This document shows, piece after piece, positions 1 through 12,921 of a stretch of DNA of 64,000 nt. The DNA is taken from the NCBI RefSeq assembly GCF_040958095.1, contig NC_091219.1, positions 28,062,850 through 28,126,849 of the forward strand. The letters run 5' to 3'. A program made the position numbers and the translations under genes. The notes under the pieces were generated by a model. The model had not been told where the DNA came from, made no database searches, and was given only the letters and a program-made list of their open reading frames with translations. The DNA is from Procambarus clarkii. Taxonomy: Eukaryota > Arthropoda > Malacostraca > Decapoda > Cambaridae. Position 1 is the first letter of the stretch. Each line of letters begins with the position of its first letter.

Positions 1-64
1 AGGATGGGCTGAAAGTCTTAAGGCCAGCTTTATGGCAATATAGTAACCAAGAAAAGCCTCTCAC

Positions 65-3000
65 CTGGAATGGGTGGGAAGTGTCGCAGTCTTCCTGTGC
101 CAACATGCCGTACGATGTGAATAGCTGAAGGTTCATCAAGTCGTCCTCTTGTACATTGTTCATTAGATTGTACACTAACACTGAAGATACCATTGTTGTG
201 AGAGCAAATACAGTGGTAGAATCTTTCATGGAGGACTGTATGTCAAAGGTCCCCTGAGTGTCCATCAAAATAACAGCAATCTATGGAAGGCAATATTCAG
301 AGCTTCAGTTGAAGAAAATAAATTAAGAATAAACTATGTAAAAGTTTTATAACTGAACATGATCTAAATTATCCTATATTGAGACATAACGAGTTTGAAA
401 GAAAAGATGATAAACTCAGCACAATGTGAATTATGTTCAGTAATTCACTTAACATACATCATAGACTATGCATCAGATAAATTACCTAAAACAGACACAG
501 ATCCATCAATTTTTGCAGATATATTTCTCTGGCGTATAAAGTATAGATAATGTGCCCGAAATATGACAATCACAAAATGTACTAAATGCCAAAAAATCCA
601 TAATTTTGAGTATACAGTATGTACATGTAATTTCCGAGATGGTTATTGAATAACTTGCTGTAATATACAATTGTGCAAGTAAGGGAGTCAATCAAATGAA
701 TAAATGACACACCTTTTCAAGGGTTCTTCTGTACAGAGAAAGAGGCACAAAGCTAAGACTGTGTCCCAGCATAAACAGACAGTGCAGTCCCATTTTCTTC
801 ACTACTTAACATTATTTTACAGCTACGGTACTCTACGGGAATATTAAGCTAGATAAATTTATTTTCCAAAACTTATCTAACCCTCAAACATTGTATACAT
901 GAAGTCAGAATGAATAGTTCCATTACCTACCTATATACTGTATGAACCGTTAAATTATTAGATTATCACTCAGCATATATCCGGCTCATACAAAGTGTGA
1001 CAGTACAGTACAGAACTGTAGTTGTAATAGTGTTGGGTGCCTAGGGAAAGTTCCCAAAGCTTCTCTCTTAACCCTTAGACAGCAGCTATGGAGAAATGGT
1101 CATACCTGCCTATGCACAAATAATATAAAAATTCCAACAAATAATTTTTCATTTTAGAATTATTAATTTGTATGCATAATACTGTATAAGGAAAACCCGA
1201 AAATAAGTGAATTTTTATCGTTTCACTGGGTGAAGGTGCTCTGCAAGGTTGTGTCTGGCACTTGTCAACGCCTGACTATTGACTATGCCGGCACTCCCTG
1301 TCTTATTCTCCAATGTTTCACCGATTGTTTTATCACTAGTTTTTATTTACATTCACACAGACCTATTATATCCATATTTGCATCATACATATAAAACCTG
1401 GACAATAATTTTTTAAATCTTCACATGATAACCGCATAACACTGTGAATCATCAATTGGCGATAACTGCTGTCTAAGGGTTAACTAACCTTATGATAGAA
1501 CTCACCTCTTCACCAGATCGTTTTTTAATTAAGAAAGGTTCACTCCAGATCAAAACACCCGTAGTCTCTCTCTTGGATCCTTGCCGCCATTTGAAGCCTT
1601 TCAGTGGCTCTTCTACATCACCAAGCCACTCTTGTGATTGCTGAAAATATAGAACATTGTAGCAATAATAATAATGAAAATGTATGCATACTCTTTTCTA
1701 ATTCATTAATGAGAGCACAATTCTACTTTGTACAGTTCCTTTGTGACTGGGAGTGGTGGGAGTATCCAGTACAGTAATGATGTTCAGGAACATTTTGTTA
1801 TTGAGAGGCATATAAAAAAATGGATATTGGGAGGTCAGTGGAATGAATTTCTAATCTTCTAATATGAAAATATGCATCTCAGTCACCATGGACATCATAC
1901 TTATCATTTCCCACAGTTTCAAAAGGATCTCTCATTAAAACGCTTATAACACGCAAATAAAGTACCTGTATTAAGGTTTAAAAATGTGATTTTAAATGAA
2001 ATCAGGACCTAAAAATAATGAGTTATGAGGGGATAATTAGCATTAAATATGCTAAAACAAGCATGTGGAACCTAGTTATCTTTATTTGCATCATGAAAGA
2101 TGTATGCAACTGCAAAAATTTCAATTGCATAAACAGGATATCACCACAACCCCAATAAGAAAGTACTGAACTGTAATTGACATTCGTACAGTATTCTCTA
2201 CTGCACCTTTACTACCTCTACTCTTCACTAACTCTATTCTGCATTTCCTTCCATATTGTTTGCTCCAGTATGCTGTTACTTTACTGCAAATTTGGGATCT
2301 GGCCTTCCAGTATTTTCTATGTGTATATTTTTAAGAGCTTTAAGACTGTCCCAATACCTTAGGCTTTACTGTATGTATGTGTGCCATATATGTTCTTGGT
2401 GTCCCCTCTATATCAGATCTCTCTTCTGCTTTGAAAGGGAAAGTGAGAATCGAAGCGTACTCAAGGCAGGACAACACAAGTAATATGAAAAGTATGAACA
2501 TTGTGATGGGATCTCTGCTACTCCAGGCAGCTATTACTCTCCTACTCTATTTGCACCATAACAATATGTCTTGTCAAAATGCTCGCACAGTCTGAAGGTC
2601 TTGCAACACTGCAGCATTCCTATACAGTACTAAATACACTGACCCAAGAAACGTTTTGGTTTATTTCCAAAAGCTAACAAGTCCCAAAAAGAGCCCCCGA
2701 TGTTTCTTGTTTAATTTTATTTGATTTAAGTTTTAAAATTGTTGCCCCTTGCCCAGCTAGTTAGTCCCGCCCCTTGCCATATGCATTCGTTTGAATAGCC
2801 AAAAGATACACTTTCACTAATAGATCAAAAAGAATAGATCAAAAATAGATTTTTTTAATTTATTCACTATTAAAAGAATCTAAACTAAATCAAAATCAAT
2901 TAACAAGATGCTGTAAGAAGAAAGGAGTAAACTAACCTGTGAACTCATGTATCTTAATAGGAAGTCGAGGAGAAAAGACTTGCCCTTGCGAAAGGCACCA

Positions 3001-3187
3001 GCCACGGCCAGGACACACACATACTTGTCTGCAATCTTGGGATTTAAGAGCACCATCTCCAAGGCTTCCTCATCCAGTTCAAAGTTTCCTGTGTCCTCAC
3101 ACTGGATGAGGACTGGCACAGGATGGCCGTCCATCACTCTGGTGAATGACAAGATGCGCTCACAACATACTCTTAAACTGTGCAGTT
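65..3187 (-). CDS. Atlastin-like dynamin-family GTPase, N-terminal part (gene runs off the left edge)
   Basis: Three exons on the minus strand are joined by GT/AG junctions, all phase 0: 3187-2937 (acceptor and true start uncertain), 1640-1506 and 280-65; the next donor is at 64-63. The first exon reads into the P-loop [18 protein letters not shown]. The second carries the G2 threonines in [11 protein letters not shown]. The third carries the G3 motif LMDTQGTFD and then VQEDDL. Atlastins are ER membrane GTPases that fuse tubules; the helical bundle, membrane hairpin and C-terminal tail would lie left of the window. Initiation may be the ATG in RVMDGHP (about 3134), or the exon may be spliced to an unseen upstream exon. 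The sequence is more divergent than usual (KWRQGS for [14 protein letters not shown] for DSQSTLRD), so it may be an atlastin paralogue. The family call is firm; the N-terminus is not. Confidence 0.85.
1068..1483. mobile_element. piggyBac-type MITE in an atlastin intron
   Basis: The element is bounded by TTAA on both sides (1068-1071 and 1480-1483). Its perfect inverted ends CCCTTAGACAGCAG and CTGCTGTCTAAGGG give an 18-bp match including TTAA. TTAA target duplications with CCC/GGG termini are the hallmark of piggyBac transposons. The interior of about 410 bp has no coding capacity, so it is non-autonomous. It lies between atlastin exons 2 and 3. Confidence 0.85.
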
Positions 3188-6100
3188 ACTTAAAAGGTCA
3201 ATATTGAGCAGAGCTTGACTAAAAATTGGTAACAAATGGTTAAATATCACATATGGCAAATGGGAAAGTGTAAGGGTTAATACCAAATTAACAAATGACA
3301 CTTTTTGATCATCAAATTAACATGAATTGTATTAGTAACTATGATGACAGTGATTTTAGTGGCAATATATATTTTCATAAAAAAGAACTTACAAAACATA
3401 TATATACAGCATTTAAAAGGATGAATTTAAATTTAACACTTAAAACTAAATTACAATTTATAACAAATTAGACAAAATAGTGGATGAAAATAATTCAAAT
3501 TAAGAACTGACAACATTTAAATATCAAGACTACATTACTATCAATAATGCTACTATTGTCATCAGTAACTAAAACAACACTAAATTTCATGTTACTGTAT
3601 CTATACAAAAAACAAAAATAAAGGGAAAATTTAAACATTAATTGAACTACAGGATAATTAAGTACAGATAATAACATCGACAAATACTCTGATGCATCCA
3701 GGATAATCACCAAAGTCAGTCCATCCAATCAAATACAGAATAATTTGCATTTTAAAGCAAAATTTAGCAATGTCTGCATTTTAATGGCAAGATAAGGCTC
3801 TTTTTAGTTATCAATTATAAAAAAGCAAAGCAGATTAGCAAATTAGTTTTGGAGCATATGATGAGTTAATGTCAATGATTACAATCTTATCTCACAACTC
3901 CTTACCGAGGTTGTGACACGTCTCCCTAGACACCAACTTCTCAAACACACTACGATAGTATGGCATCCTATACATTCCACATTCTCAGTCTACAAAGAGC
4001 TACACTCCCAAATTCTCTCTTTAGTATCTACTTAACAGTAGGACATTGGTCCAGACAAATAGACAACCTCTACAATACTTGAAACACCCGCTAAAATACA
4101 ACACTTACCATGGTTACATTTCAGAATTTTTCAGCATGATCATTATGCTAAATTTGTCAAAGCTCATCATTTTCTTTAAATAAATCCTATTTCTCTAAAA
4201 CTTGTCACCCAAAACATGTTGCATCCAAAAATATTCCTTCAATATATTAGCTAAATTGGTGGCTCACCAGCAAGTAACAGATGTGGCCTATGCCTCTGTG
4301 GTTCCTATTGGTTCCCTGTACTCATGATGTGAATGTACAGACACCACTTTTATGGTGAGAATGTCAAGCTTACACTGTGATGAAATATTAGTAAACAGTA
4401 AGTATTCAGAATTGTAAGGCAATTTTAATATTTTATTGTGACTTCATAATACAGTATAACAATATTAATAACATGCACAACACTAAACTAAACTGAGTTA
4501 TAGTAATCTACTGGGTAATTATTTAAACATTTAAGTAAATAACTCTCTTTTCCTGATGGTTTTACTACAATGTCACACCTAAAAAAAAATTTTTTTAAAT
4601 AGCCTTCAGTGTAAAAGGTTCACATCTCACTCCACACACACACACTGCAGAAGACTTCAAAGACGCCATTCCCACAAATAAGCCCGTGTTACAACATTTT
4701 GTCTTACTATGTTTGCAGTTATCCGAGAATAAAAATATAAAATTACAAACAGTATTTAATTTAAACATCCGAGTATAGTAATCATAACGGAAAGAACTAC
4801 AAAACCCTTTTAAATATTAAATTCAAGAACTTTATATAATTGTCTAATGATACCGTACTACAAATCTACAAATATTTTATAGGATGATCACCATGCCGAA
4901 TAAAATGAATGAGTGTTAGTAAAACAGGAGTTGTAGTATTAAGCCCAGGGTAAACTTGGAGGTTAAAAACATTAGAAAACCCAAAGCACACAGCAACACT
5001 CCCAAAGTAGGAAGCTGACTCACATATCCTCAACCTGCATGGTGTAGACTGAGCTCACAGGATGCTATATGAAGACTACCAACTTCTTCTCTATTGGCAG
5101 AATTAAACAAAAATTTAGGTATTACACTCTGTCTTCACAGCCAAATGCAATGCATTTCTCTTAAAGCGCATGTAAAGCTGTATTCCAAAGATGGCTAGTA
5201 CTGTACATTAATTAATAAAATAGCACTAGGACTATGTAAATGCCACCTTATGGAAGGAGAAGACCTTCTTGAGGTTATCTTGAGATGAGATATTGACCTT
5301 GGCAATATCCATCATTATAATTAAATGAATTTTCAGTTCTGTATATACAGTATATACAAATGGTATGTATGTATGTATGTATGCATGTGTGTACAGTATG
5401 TATGCATGCAAGCATGCAGAGAATATGTGGCTGAAATAAAATAACCCAACTCACACTTATAAAAAGAAGTGAAAGTGACGACATTTCAGTTCGTCCTGGA
5501 CCTTTAAAGTCCCTCTCCCACTCTGCTGTGTTGCGACTCGACAAGGGTCCAGAACGGATTAAATATATCACTCATTTATTTTCACACATGTGGATTAGAT
5601 TATTAGTATGAATATATGTACGAGTATAATAAATAAATTATATATACATACTGAATATATATATTATTTCTAATAATAAACCTTTAAGTAAAAATTTTTA
5701 ATACAAGTTGTGAATAAACAAATCCAAAATAGAATTTGGTGCAGGTTCATAAACCTGGACTAATAGGTCCCAAATCCATTCTTCATTTTCAAATACAGTA
5801 CTTTACAATATTACTGTTTCATGACAACTTTATTCTTTTTATAGAAAATTACAGAATACTATATAAGAATAAATAATACCTTATATACTGTGATAAAAAT
5901 ATTCTTATACTGTACTGTAATATAAAATGTAAATAATATAATACTGTAATACAATTTGCACTTACCTTTCAGTAGATCAGCTTTATCCTTGCAAACTGAC
6001 ATAAAAAATTCCCTCTCTCAACAAGGATCTCTAAAATCTTAACTTTCTGCTATTTATCGTTCAGAAGCCGAACTCCTCTGCTAACCTACTCATTCCCTAA

Positions 6101-6499
6101 CCTTAATCACTTTTCTCCATCAATTTATAATTTGTATCCATTTGAAGATATCACTTCTTCCCTCTGCCTGATTTATCCAAACTACACTTCCTACCAGACA
6201 TCTGAATATACAGATATAAACTGGATATGTTTTAGATTCAAGATAGACCTGGGTTAGTCTAATTTGTTTGGAAACAGCGTTGTTGAATTAAGGCGCAAAT
6301 TACCATGTTTGCAAAGGACGCGGGATCATTGGAGTGTTTCAAGTGTAGGTTAGATATATATACAAGAATATAGGATAATGTTCTTGAAGGGTATTAAAAT
6401 CGACACCCACAAATTAACAAGTTAGAAATGCTGTAAAACAATTTTGTGCCGAAGGCAGTCAAGAAGCACAACATCCCTTGCCTAAGGCAATACTAATAG
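3188..6499. other. AT-rich intergenic stretch, no gene seen
   Basis: No exon, RNA gene or sizeable transposon could be supported. It holds a short imprecise (TGTA)n/(TGCA)n tract near 5362-5420. At about 5269-5290 there is an isolated piece of the minus-strand SINE tail motif (GAGGTTATCTTGAGATGA) that recurs at 11.9, 13.1 and 43.1 kb. At about 6285-6390 there is a weak resemblance to the 3' coding end of a CR1-like LINE. It is probably upstream sequence of the minus-strand atlastin gene. Confidence 0.6.
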
Positions 6500-7020
6500 T
6501 AGCATGTAAAGGATAAACTCCAGAGATTGAGAATGGGGAACAGGTTCACTGAGAATGAAAAAGAAATGTGTGAAATACTAAATGAACAATTCCAAAGCGT
6601 GTTTGTGCAAAATGAGAATTTCAGAGTCGGTGCCAAAGCCAATTCCAGAAAATGCCATAGAGTACATAGAGGTATCTCAAGATGAAGTGGAAATTTTATT
6701 CAAGGGGCTAGAAAGAAATAAAGCCGTTGGACCACATGGAGTTTCACCTTGGGTGCTTTGAGAACGTGCAACCGAGCTGAGCATTCCTCTCTAACTGATA
6801 TTCCAGATATCTTTTTCCACAGAAATCTTAGCAAATATTTTGAAAAAGGTAAACAGTTCCAATTTACAAAAATAGTTGCCAAGAAGACCCTCTAAATTAG
6901 TAAATAATAGTCTGGTAGTCAAAACACCAGACAAAATAGTTAGAACCAAATGCATAGAAATATACCTGGGGAATAATGACATAATAAGAGATAGACAGTA
7001 TGGTTTTCAAACAGGATGAT
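6500..7020 (+). mobile_element. Decayed non-LTR retrotransposon (CR1-like) reverse-transcriptase fragment
   Basis: Broken plus-strand reading frames give ENEKEMCEILNEQFQSVF, then a region like the usual NKAVGPDGVSP block (here shifted), then EKGKQFQFTKIVAKK and finally RDRQYGFQTG-like sequence. These are in the order seen in RT domains of CR1/Jockey-type LINEs. Several stops and frameshifts show that it is dead. Confidence 0.7.
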
Positions 7021-7101
7021 TCCAAGTAAAAATCTACTTAGTTTGAAATGATTTAAAAGTTATTTTAAGTCTGTCTTCTAAATACATGTAAGGTTTTCTG
7101 C

Positions 7102-7251
7102 TTAACCCCTAAATAGCTTCAATCATTACAGTATCTGTGATTATCTCCTGTGGTCCAATCACCAAATGCAATTTTTTTACATTACTTTTACAAACTATTG
7201 ACACATGCACCATGATGTGGGACTTAAGTAGCTGAACCATTTATGGGTTAA
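7102..7251. mobile_element. Short piggyBac-type MITE (about 150 bp)
   Basis: TTAACCCCTAAATAGCT at the left end mirrors AACCATTTATGGGTTAA at the right, with TTAA duplications. The interior shares blocks with the copy at 24436-24588 (CAATCACCAAATGCAATTTTTTT and GATGTGGGACTT-like strings), so the two belong to one family. Confidence 0.75.
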
Positions 7252-7259
7252 AGAATTGG

Positions 7260-10090
7260 ATTTATTTCTGTTCAAAGCATATTTTGAAGATCTCCTTTGA
7301 AGTTTTTTCCCCACAAATTCAATGTACAGTATATATTTGTTATACTGAATACATTTTTGTTTTCTCTGTAATTACCATCTATCTTTTATTCATAATGTCT
7401 TTACTGACATTGTTAAAAAGTGGCAAACAATATACAGTACACTCTACAGGAGAGAGAGAGAATTGACCAAAGAGCCAGAGCTCAACCCCCGCAAGCACAA
7501 TTAGGCGAGTACAGGGGTTTGTGAACCAAAGCACACTCCAAAGCAAACTTATTTGTGCTTGTTGCTTCAAATCTATGACATATAGCATATATGGATCAAT
7601 CTAGATCAAGGGGTAAAAATCGGATGAAACAACCAACCTGATTTGTCCAAAACTGTGACTACCAAGAAAGACAAATCTGTACTGGTGGCAAAACCATACC
7701 AGCTCTTTCCTATAGTACTGTAGCTACTCACAGAGACCAAGTACCAGTACTGTAGTTACTAACAACTGTCATGCAGCTTCCCCTGAGCAATGTATCCAAT
7801 TACTGCGAAGTTCTCTATGATAAGCAAATTATTTGCATACATATCTAGTCAGCATGTAGAGTAATTGACCACTATAAAGAGCACTCACAGAACAACTCAG
7901 AGAACTTATTACAGTATAAGATGCAGTAACGATAAGCTCCATAAGAAATGCTACACTTTAGAAGGGAGACGAGTATAGACTGACACGTGACACATCTGAC
8001 ACTTAGATAAGAATAAGATGACTTTGGTCCTTATCCAAATGATAACAAAACCAGCCTGACTGCAGTTATTTTTAGAACTATATGTCCGCAACTCAGAGAT
8101 TTTTCCAAATTTAAGCAACCAAAATAAACATTTGTACTTACCATTCGTACTTTTGCTACTCTAATTACTGTATTACATTGTTACATGATCCATTCTGCAG
8201 TTACTCTTAGTTTGACACTTCCAAACATCACTAGGAAATTATATTTTGAGCACAGCCCACTTTCTCAAGTTATCGCACAGAAAACAATAAGACAAAAATA
8301 AGACAAATGTAAGTAATTAACCTGGTGACCTTCTAAAAAAGGTCACCAGGTTATTACTTACAAAGATACGATTATAATAATGAGCAAAGACAATAATGAA
8401 CGTGAAATTAATATGGAAACAAAAGATAAAACTTTAAAGAATTTAAATGTGGTATGAAATATGAATATAATTTTAAGTTTTACAAAAACAGCCAACACAA
8501 GATTACACTAATTAAGTGTAATCAATGTTCAGTATAACATAACAAGATACATTAATTAGATCAACTCAGTGAAGAGGCTTAGGCAAGCGAGGAAGCACCA
8601 AAAGTCTAGCCAATGGCCTGGCACAACACATGAGGATTTGAACCAGTTCAGGAGCCCTGACAGCCTCAGGATAGAGCACCATCGGTAGTTGTTAGCCTTC
8701 ACAATTAGTGCCAATGATTCGAGCCCTGAATCAAAGTTAAAGTGGATTATAATGTAGACATACAAGAAGACTTGGAACCACACATGAAGCAAATCTCAAG
8801 GAACACCAATTTAAATTAGTAATATTGGCTTTTGGAGAACCTAGTTAACTGATGTTGAAAGTAACTGGCAGTAAAATGAGGACTTGCCACCTCACCTGAC
8901 AGTAGTGCTGCCCTTTAGTGGCACTCAGTGAAGACGAGTGTTGGGCCTTTGGATGTTTCAAAATGATCGTGGACCTTTTTAATGGCCAAGAATAGTTTGA
9001 AGGGAATTTTGAGTGATCTGGAAGTTTTTAGCAAGAGGTTACTGCTGGGTAGATCGAGTTAGGCTCTCATTAACCCTACACCAATTCAGATGAAGAACAA
9101 GAGTTCTTGAAATGGTACTTGTCCTTCTAGGGTGTAAGGTCACTTAAGAGTCCTGCAAAGGACACCAGGTCTGTGTCTTGCAACGGTCAACAGCACAAGG
9201 CACAGGGAAGCTGCCACTGGGGCCTTGTTAAAAAATAAAAATGCACTAGTATTAAATCCCTATACAGAATATGGCACTAGCATGTCTACAATTTCCTGCA
9301 TTAATTCCTTGCATGCCTTGAATAGTTTTAGCTGTTCCAAAAAAATGTGGTTCCAATCCGCTATAAACTGCATTAGCCATTATAACTTTTAGTTTGACTG
9401 TGTTTTACACCCTTAGGGTTAATTTCCTGTCAGAATACTCATCTTACATCTGTCAGCATCTGTGCGAATTTTACCAACCATGTATGCTTTGTAACCAACG
9501 AGGAAGAACATGCCAGCCAAAAACTGTTCCCCAGGAGATAGTGCATTAGCAAACAGTGAGAAAATTCATACACTCTATGGCATTGGAAATGATATTTTCA
9601 CTTTCTTAAATAACTATACTAAATGGATTTAAACATATTGTTAATTAAGAACTACGGCCCCATGTTTAAATGTGACACTGAGATGTGTACTAACAAGAGC
9701 CTGTAAACATGCACAATATATTCTGTACTTTGCAGACTATAATTTTTGACTATACAGTACTATACTTTTTATATATACAGACTATACTTTGCAGACTTTG
9801 AATAATTTTCATTTACCTGTATCTTAAAATTCCAATGACTTAAATAATATTCCCCCAGATCAGATTTTTATATTTTACAATTCTGTAACAACAAAAAATT
9901 TACGTCACCATTTCAAAAATACCCGGCATGCACCACCAGGATAAACATGCAATCTTAAGTATGCAAGGGCTTAAGCAACTAAGATAACCTTTTTAAGTTT
10001 ATGATAATACAGTATTAACTTTAACAAGAATTTTGCCAATCATAAAACCAAGTGTAATATTGAGTCAACTGACAATGATAACTTTCCTTC
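7260..10090. other. Intergenic, no gene seen
   Basis: AT-rich sequence with no supported exon. At 8556-8800 the minus strand has a weak B-box-like string (GGTTCAAATCC), but no convincing tRNA or SINE body was found. A perfect hairpin inside it (8318-8353) is listed separately. Confidence 0.5.
8318..8353. repeat. Perfect 15-bp hairpin
   Basis: The arm TAACCTGGTGACCTT (8318-8332) and its exact reverse complement (8339-8353) are separated by six bases (CTAAAA). There is no T-run or gene end nearby, so it is not an obvious terminator. It may be a deletion remnant of a foldback element or a recent palindromic insertion. Confidence 0.9.
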
Positions 10091-10094
10091 CATT

Positions 10095-10360
10095 TTTTGT
10101 ATTATTCACCTCAAACTTTGGCAATTTTGTTTTGACCTTCGCCTCAAACAACTTAAGGGAAGATGACATGAAGGTACTTGAAGACTGCCAACTCCTTATC
10201 TAGAGCTGTGACAAATTATCACAGCTCTAGATTAGGAGTCAGATGTCTTTAAGTACCTCCAAGACATCTTCTCTTAAGCTGTCTGAGGAAAAAGTCAAAG
10301 CAAAGCTAGAAAGAAATAATAGCCATTATTCTATACTTTGAAGGCATAAGCAATTAAAAA
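10095..10360. mobile_element. Foldback (long inverted repeat) element, left end truncated
   Basis: Two arms about 100 bp long face each other around a perfect core at about 10200-10230 (CTAGAGCTGTGACAAATT and its mirror). The right end reads TTTGAAGGCATAAGCAATT, matching the terminus of the related element at 45251-45570. The left terminal 45 bp or so are missing. There is no coding capacity. It is a MITE/foldback family with at least two copies here. Confidence 0.75.
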
Positions 10361-10804
10361 TATCAATAACCACCAATGGAAAAAAAAAATTGTTACATAG
10401 TCTCATCGATGTAATACTGTAAATATATTCACGTCTCAAGATCAATGTTAATGGTGAAGCCAGAGTGATTAAAGCAAATGATTCAACACAATATATTTAA
10501 GGCAGCTAAGATTAACAGAAGAGGTGAGTAAAACCTGTCTCAAAATGTCTGTGTCATTTAGGACACCTTAGGTTAAAGGTCTTCCAATGTTAAAGATCGC
10601 ATTAGTAAACCTGTATATCAAATAATCTTGAATAATGAAACTTCATACCAAAAAAATCTTTAAATAAATTTTATAAAGGTTCATTGACAAGGTTGGTGCC
10701 ATAGAACAGTTACAACCTCTCAAAACAGTGTCATATGACTAACCACAACACACATCATAACTTGACACTGAAGAGCGTAGGGCAGGTGAAGAAATGGATG
10801 TTGC

Positions 10805-10830
10805 ACACACACACACACACACACACACAA
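10805..10830. repeat. (CA)n microsatellite
   Basis: About 12 uninterrupted CA dinucleotides. Confidence 0.95.
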
Positions 10831-11872
10831 CCTTGCCCAGTAACATATGCTCCACTCACACCACCACAAATGGCACTGCCTGTAGTGCAGCCTTGCCAGT
10901 GCCTCATCCTCCACCTGCATACATACTGCTTGCCAACTATATATTTTTAATTATCTAATCTTCTATTGCTGAAGGCATCATCAAATTTATACTAGACTTC
11001 TATCTAATGAAAACAAATCATTAGATTGAAAAAAATATTTGTTTAAATGTGAAAATCCACGAATATAATTAACGTGCAATATCATGAAGCAGCACCTTTC
11101 ACTGGCACACACTCATGAGTTACCACCTCAATCATTTCTCACACTCTTAGTATTAACTTTATTGCTCACTCATCAAATCCTCTTATCAAACACCAAGACC
11201 ATCATATTCCAGAAAGTGTAATACGCCTGCATCTTCAACCAAATATAAGAAACCTAAGGCATTAAACAAGTGAGGGAGGATGTACGCCTACTTCAAGCTA
11301 TTTTAGGGTGATGTTCTTGCCTGTGGGAGCTATGAAAAGCTGCTTTTTATAGCTACCTAACATACAAGTAATGCCAAGATTTTTTTTTTTTTTAAAATGG
11401 CAAGAAATGTGTAAACAAATAAAAACGCATCCATTTTAGCCTCGAGGTTGTTTGGGTAATATTTAATACTGCTTAAAACCAAAGATATAAAATTAGTTAG
11501 ATCTATATACTGTACCAGTACTCACTGAAAGTTCTGCTAGTGTGTGAATGCTATCGTACATATTTTGTTATAGAAATGCATTTAAAATACTACTTAAATT
11601 TATGCTGTACTGTACATGGTAGTATGGTATAGTATTGTACCAGAGTTAACCTAAATGATGAACTGACATTGCACAATACCATACTGTGTAAATAAATCAA
11701 TGCAACACCAAATGTACTCTTACTTGTGTAGCTAAAACATTAAAAATAGTCTCACATTCAATCTGCCAAAACAAACAGGAAAGAGATTGTCCCATGCTGT
11801 CCATGCCATACATATTAATAACTCTAAAACTAATCTACTGTATACAAATTTAGCATTACCCAAATTATATCC

Positions 11873-11951
11873 AGAGATGGTTACCTTGAGATGGTTTCGG
11901 GACTTAGTTTCCCCGCAGCCTGGTCCTCGACCAGGCCTCCCTGGTCGAGAT
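11873..11951 (-). mobile_element. SINE 3'-tail fragment
   Basis: On the minus strand this matches the 3' half of the full SINE at 12922-13165: the GGTCGAGGACCAGG block, a CGGGG-like run, a GTCCCG-like block, then TCTCAAGGTAACC. The tRNA-like head is missing. Confidence 0.7.
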
Positions 11952-12429
11952 GCTCACAAGGAGAGAATAAATCAAGTGTCACCAAGAGTCAGATCAAGGC
12001 AGACACACGAGGGAAAAGCTTGGCAGTGGGTACACTCAGCTTGGCTCACAAGGTTTCTCAGACATGTCCTTATACAAGCAGTACCCCTACTCTTATTTAC
12101 CAACACCACTCTCCTTTCATTTATACGTTCACTCCACACATTTTCAGGCTTTATACCACACAATTTTAGAAATATGGCTCTGGCTAATAGCATCTCTGAA
12201 AACTCTTATAACTTCACATTCATCTTCATGTTCACACCCATCAGTGCACTGATTTTAGCTTTGCATGTATAGTATTTGGAAATACAGTACATGCAACTTA
12301 GACATACATTGTACACTAACAGTGAAGACTATATGTATATACAGTACAGAATATATACATATTTTTTTTTCATTACACAAGTGGGTAGAGAAACAGATGA
12401 CTGCCGACTCCTGTAAACAGGCCGATAGC

Positions 12430-12580
12430 TTTCCTTTCCCATAGCTCATGGAAAGACTTACCCACTAGCTTGCCCTGGAAGAAGACCGGCCAATCTTTTA
12501 ACCACCAGGTACCCAGGTACCCAATTACCTAATCACTGTTGGGTGAACAGAGGTGTACAGTTAAGGACTGGTGCCTCAAC
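12430..12580 (-). mobile_element. tRNA-derived SINE remnant
   Basis: The stretch with CAGGTACCCAATTACC and GTTGGGTGAACAGAGG followed by ACAGTTAAGGA matches the body of the minus-strand SINE near 16840-16960. The tandem 37-bp repeat begins directly beside it and probably grew out of its flank. Confidence 0.5.
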
Positions 12581-12581
12581 A

Positions 12582-12795
12582 CCATTATGTTTCCCTGCCT
12601 CAATATTCATGCACCACATCATTGGGTCTCCCTGCCTCACTGTTCATGCACAACACCATTGGGTCTCCCTGCCTCACTGTTCATGCACAACACCATTGGG
12701 TCTCCCTGCCTCACTGTTCATGCACAACACCGATTAGGTTTCCCTGTTTGACTGTTCAGGAATAATACCATTAACTTTTCCTGCCTCACTGCTCA
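12582..12795. repeat. 37-bp minisatellite, about 5.5 units
   Basis: The unit runs from CATTGGGTCTCCC through TGCCTCACTGTTCATGC to ACAACAC. Three central copies are identical or nearly so and the outer copies are diverged. Because 37 is not a multiple of 3, all three plus frames are open through it, which explains the short overlapping reading frames. It is not coding. Confidence 0.9.
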
Positions 12796-12921
12796 TGCTT
12801 AACATGGAATAAACACTGAATAAATGGTAGAATACTAGAATGGATACTGTATAACAATGGTTAAAACAAATAAAACAAAGAGTCGTCTAAGATGGAAATG
12901 AATCTGACTGAAATGAATCTA

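Noticed and set aside
8556-8792. tRNA-like SINE on the minus strand
   Set aside because: Only a B-box-like GGTTCAAATCC was seen; no A box at the right distance and no family body.
11787-12272. 161-codon plus-strand open frame
   Set aside because: It passes through a SINE tail fragment, matches no family I know and has no splice or start context.
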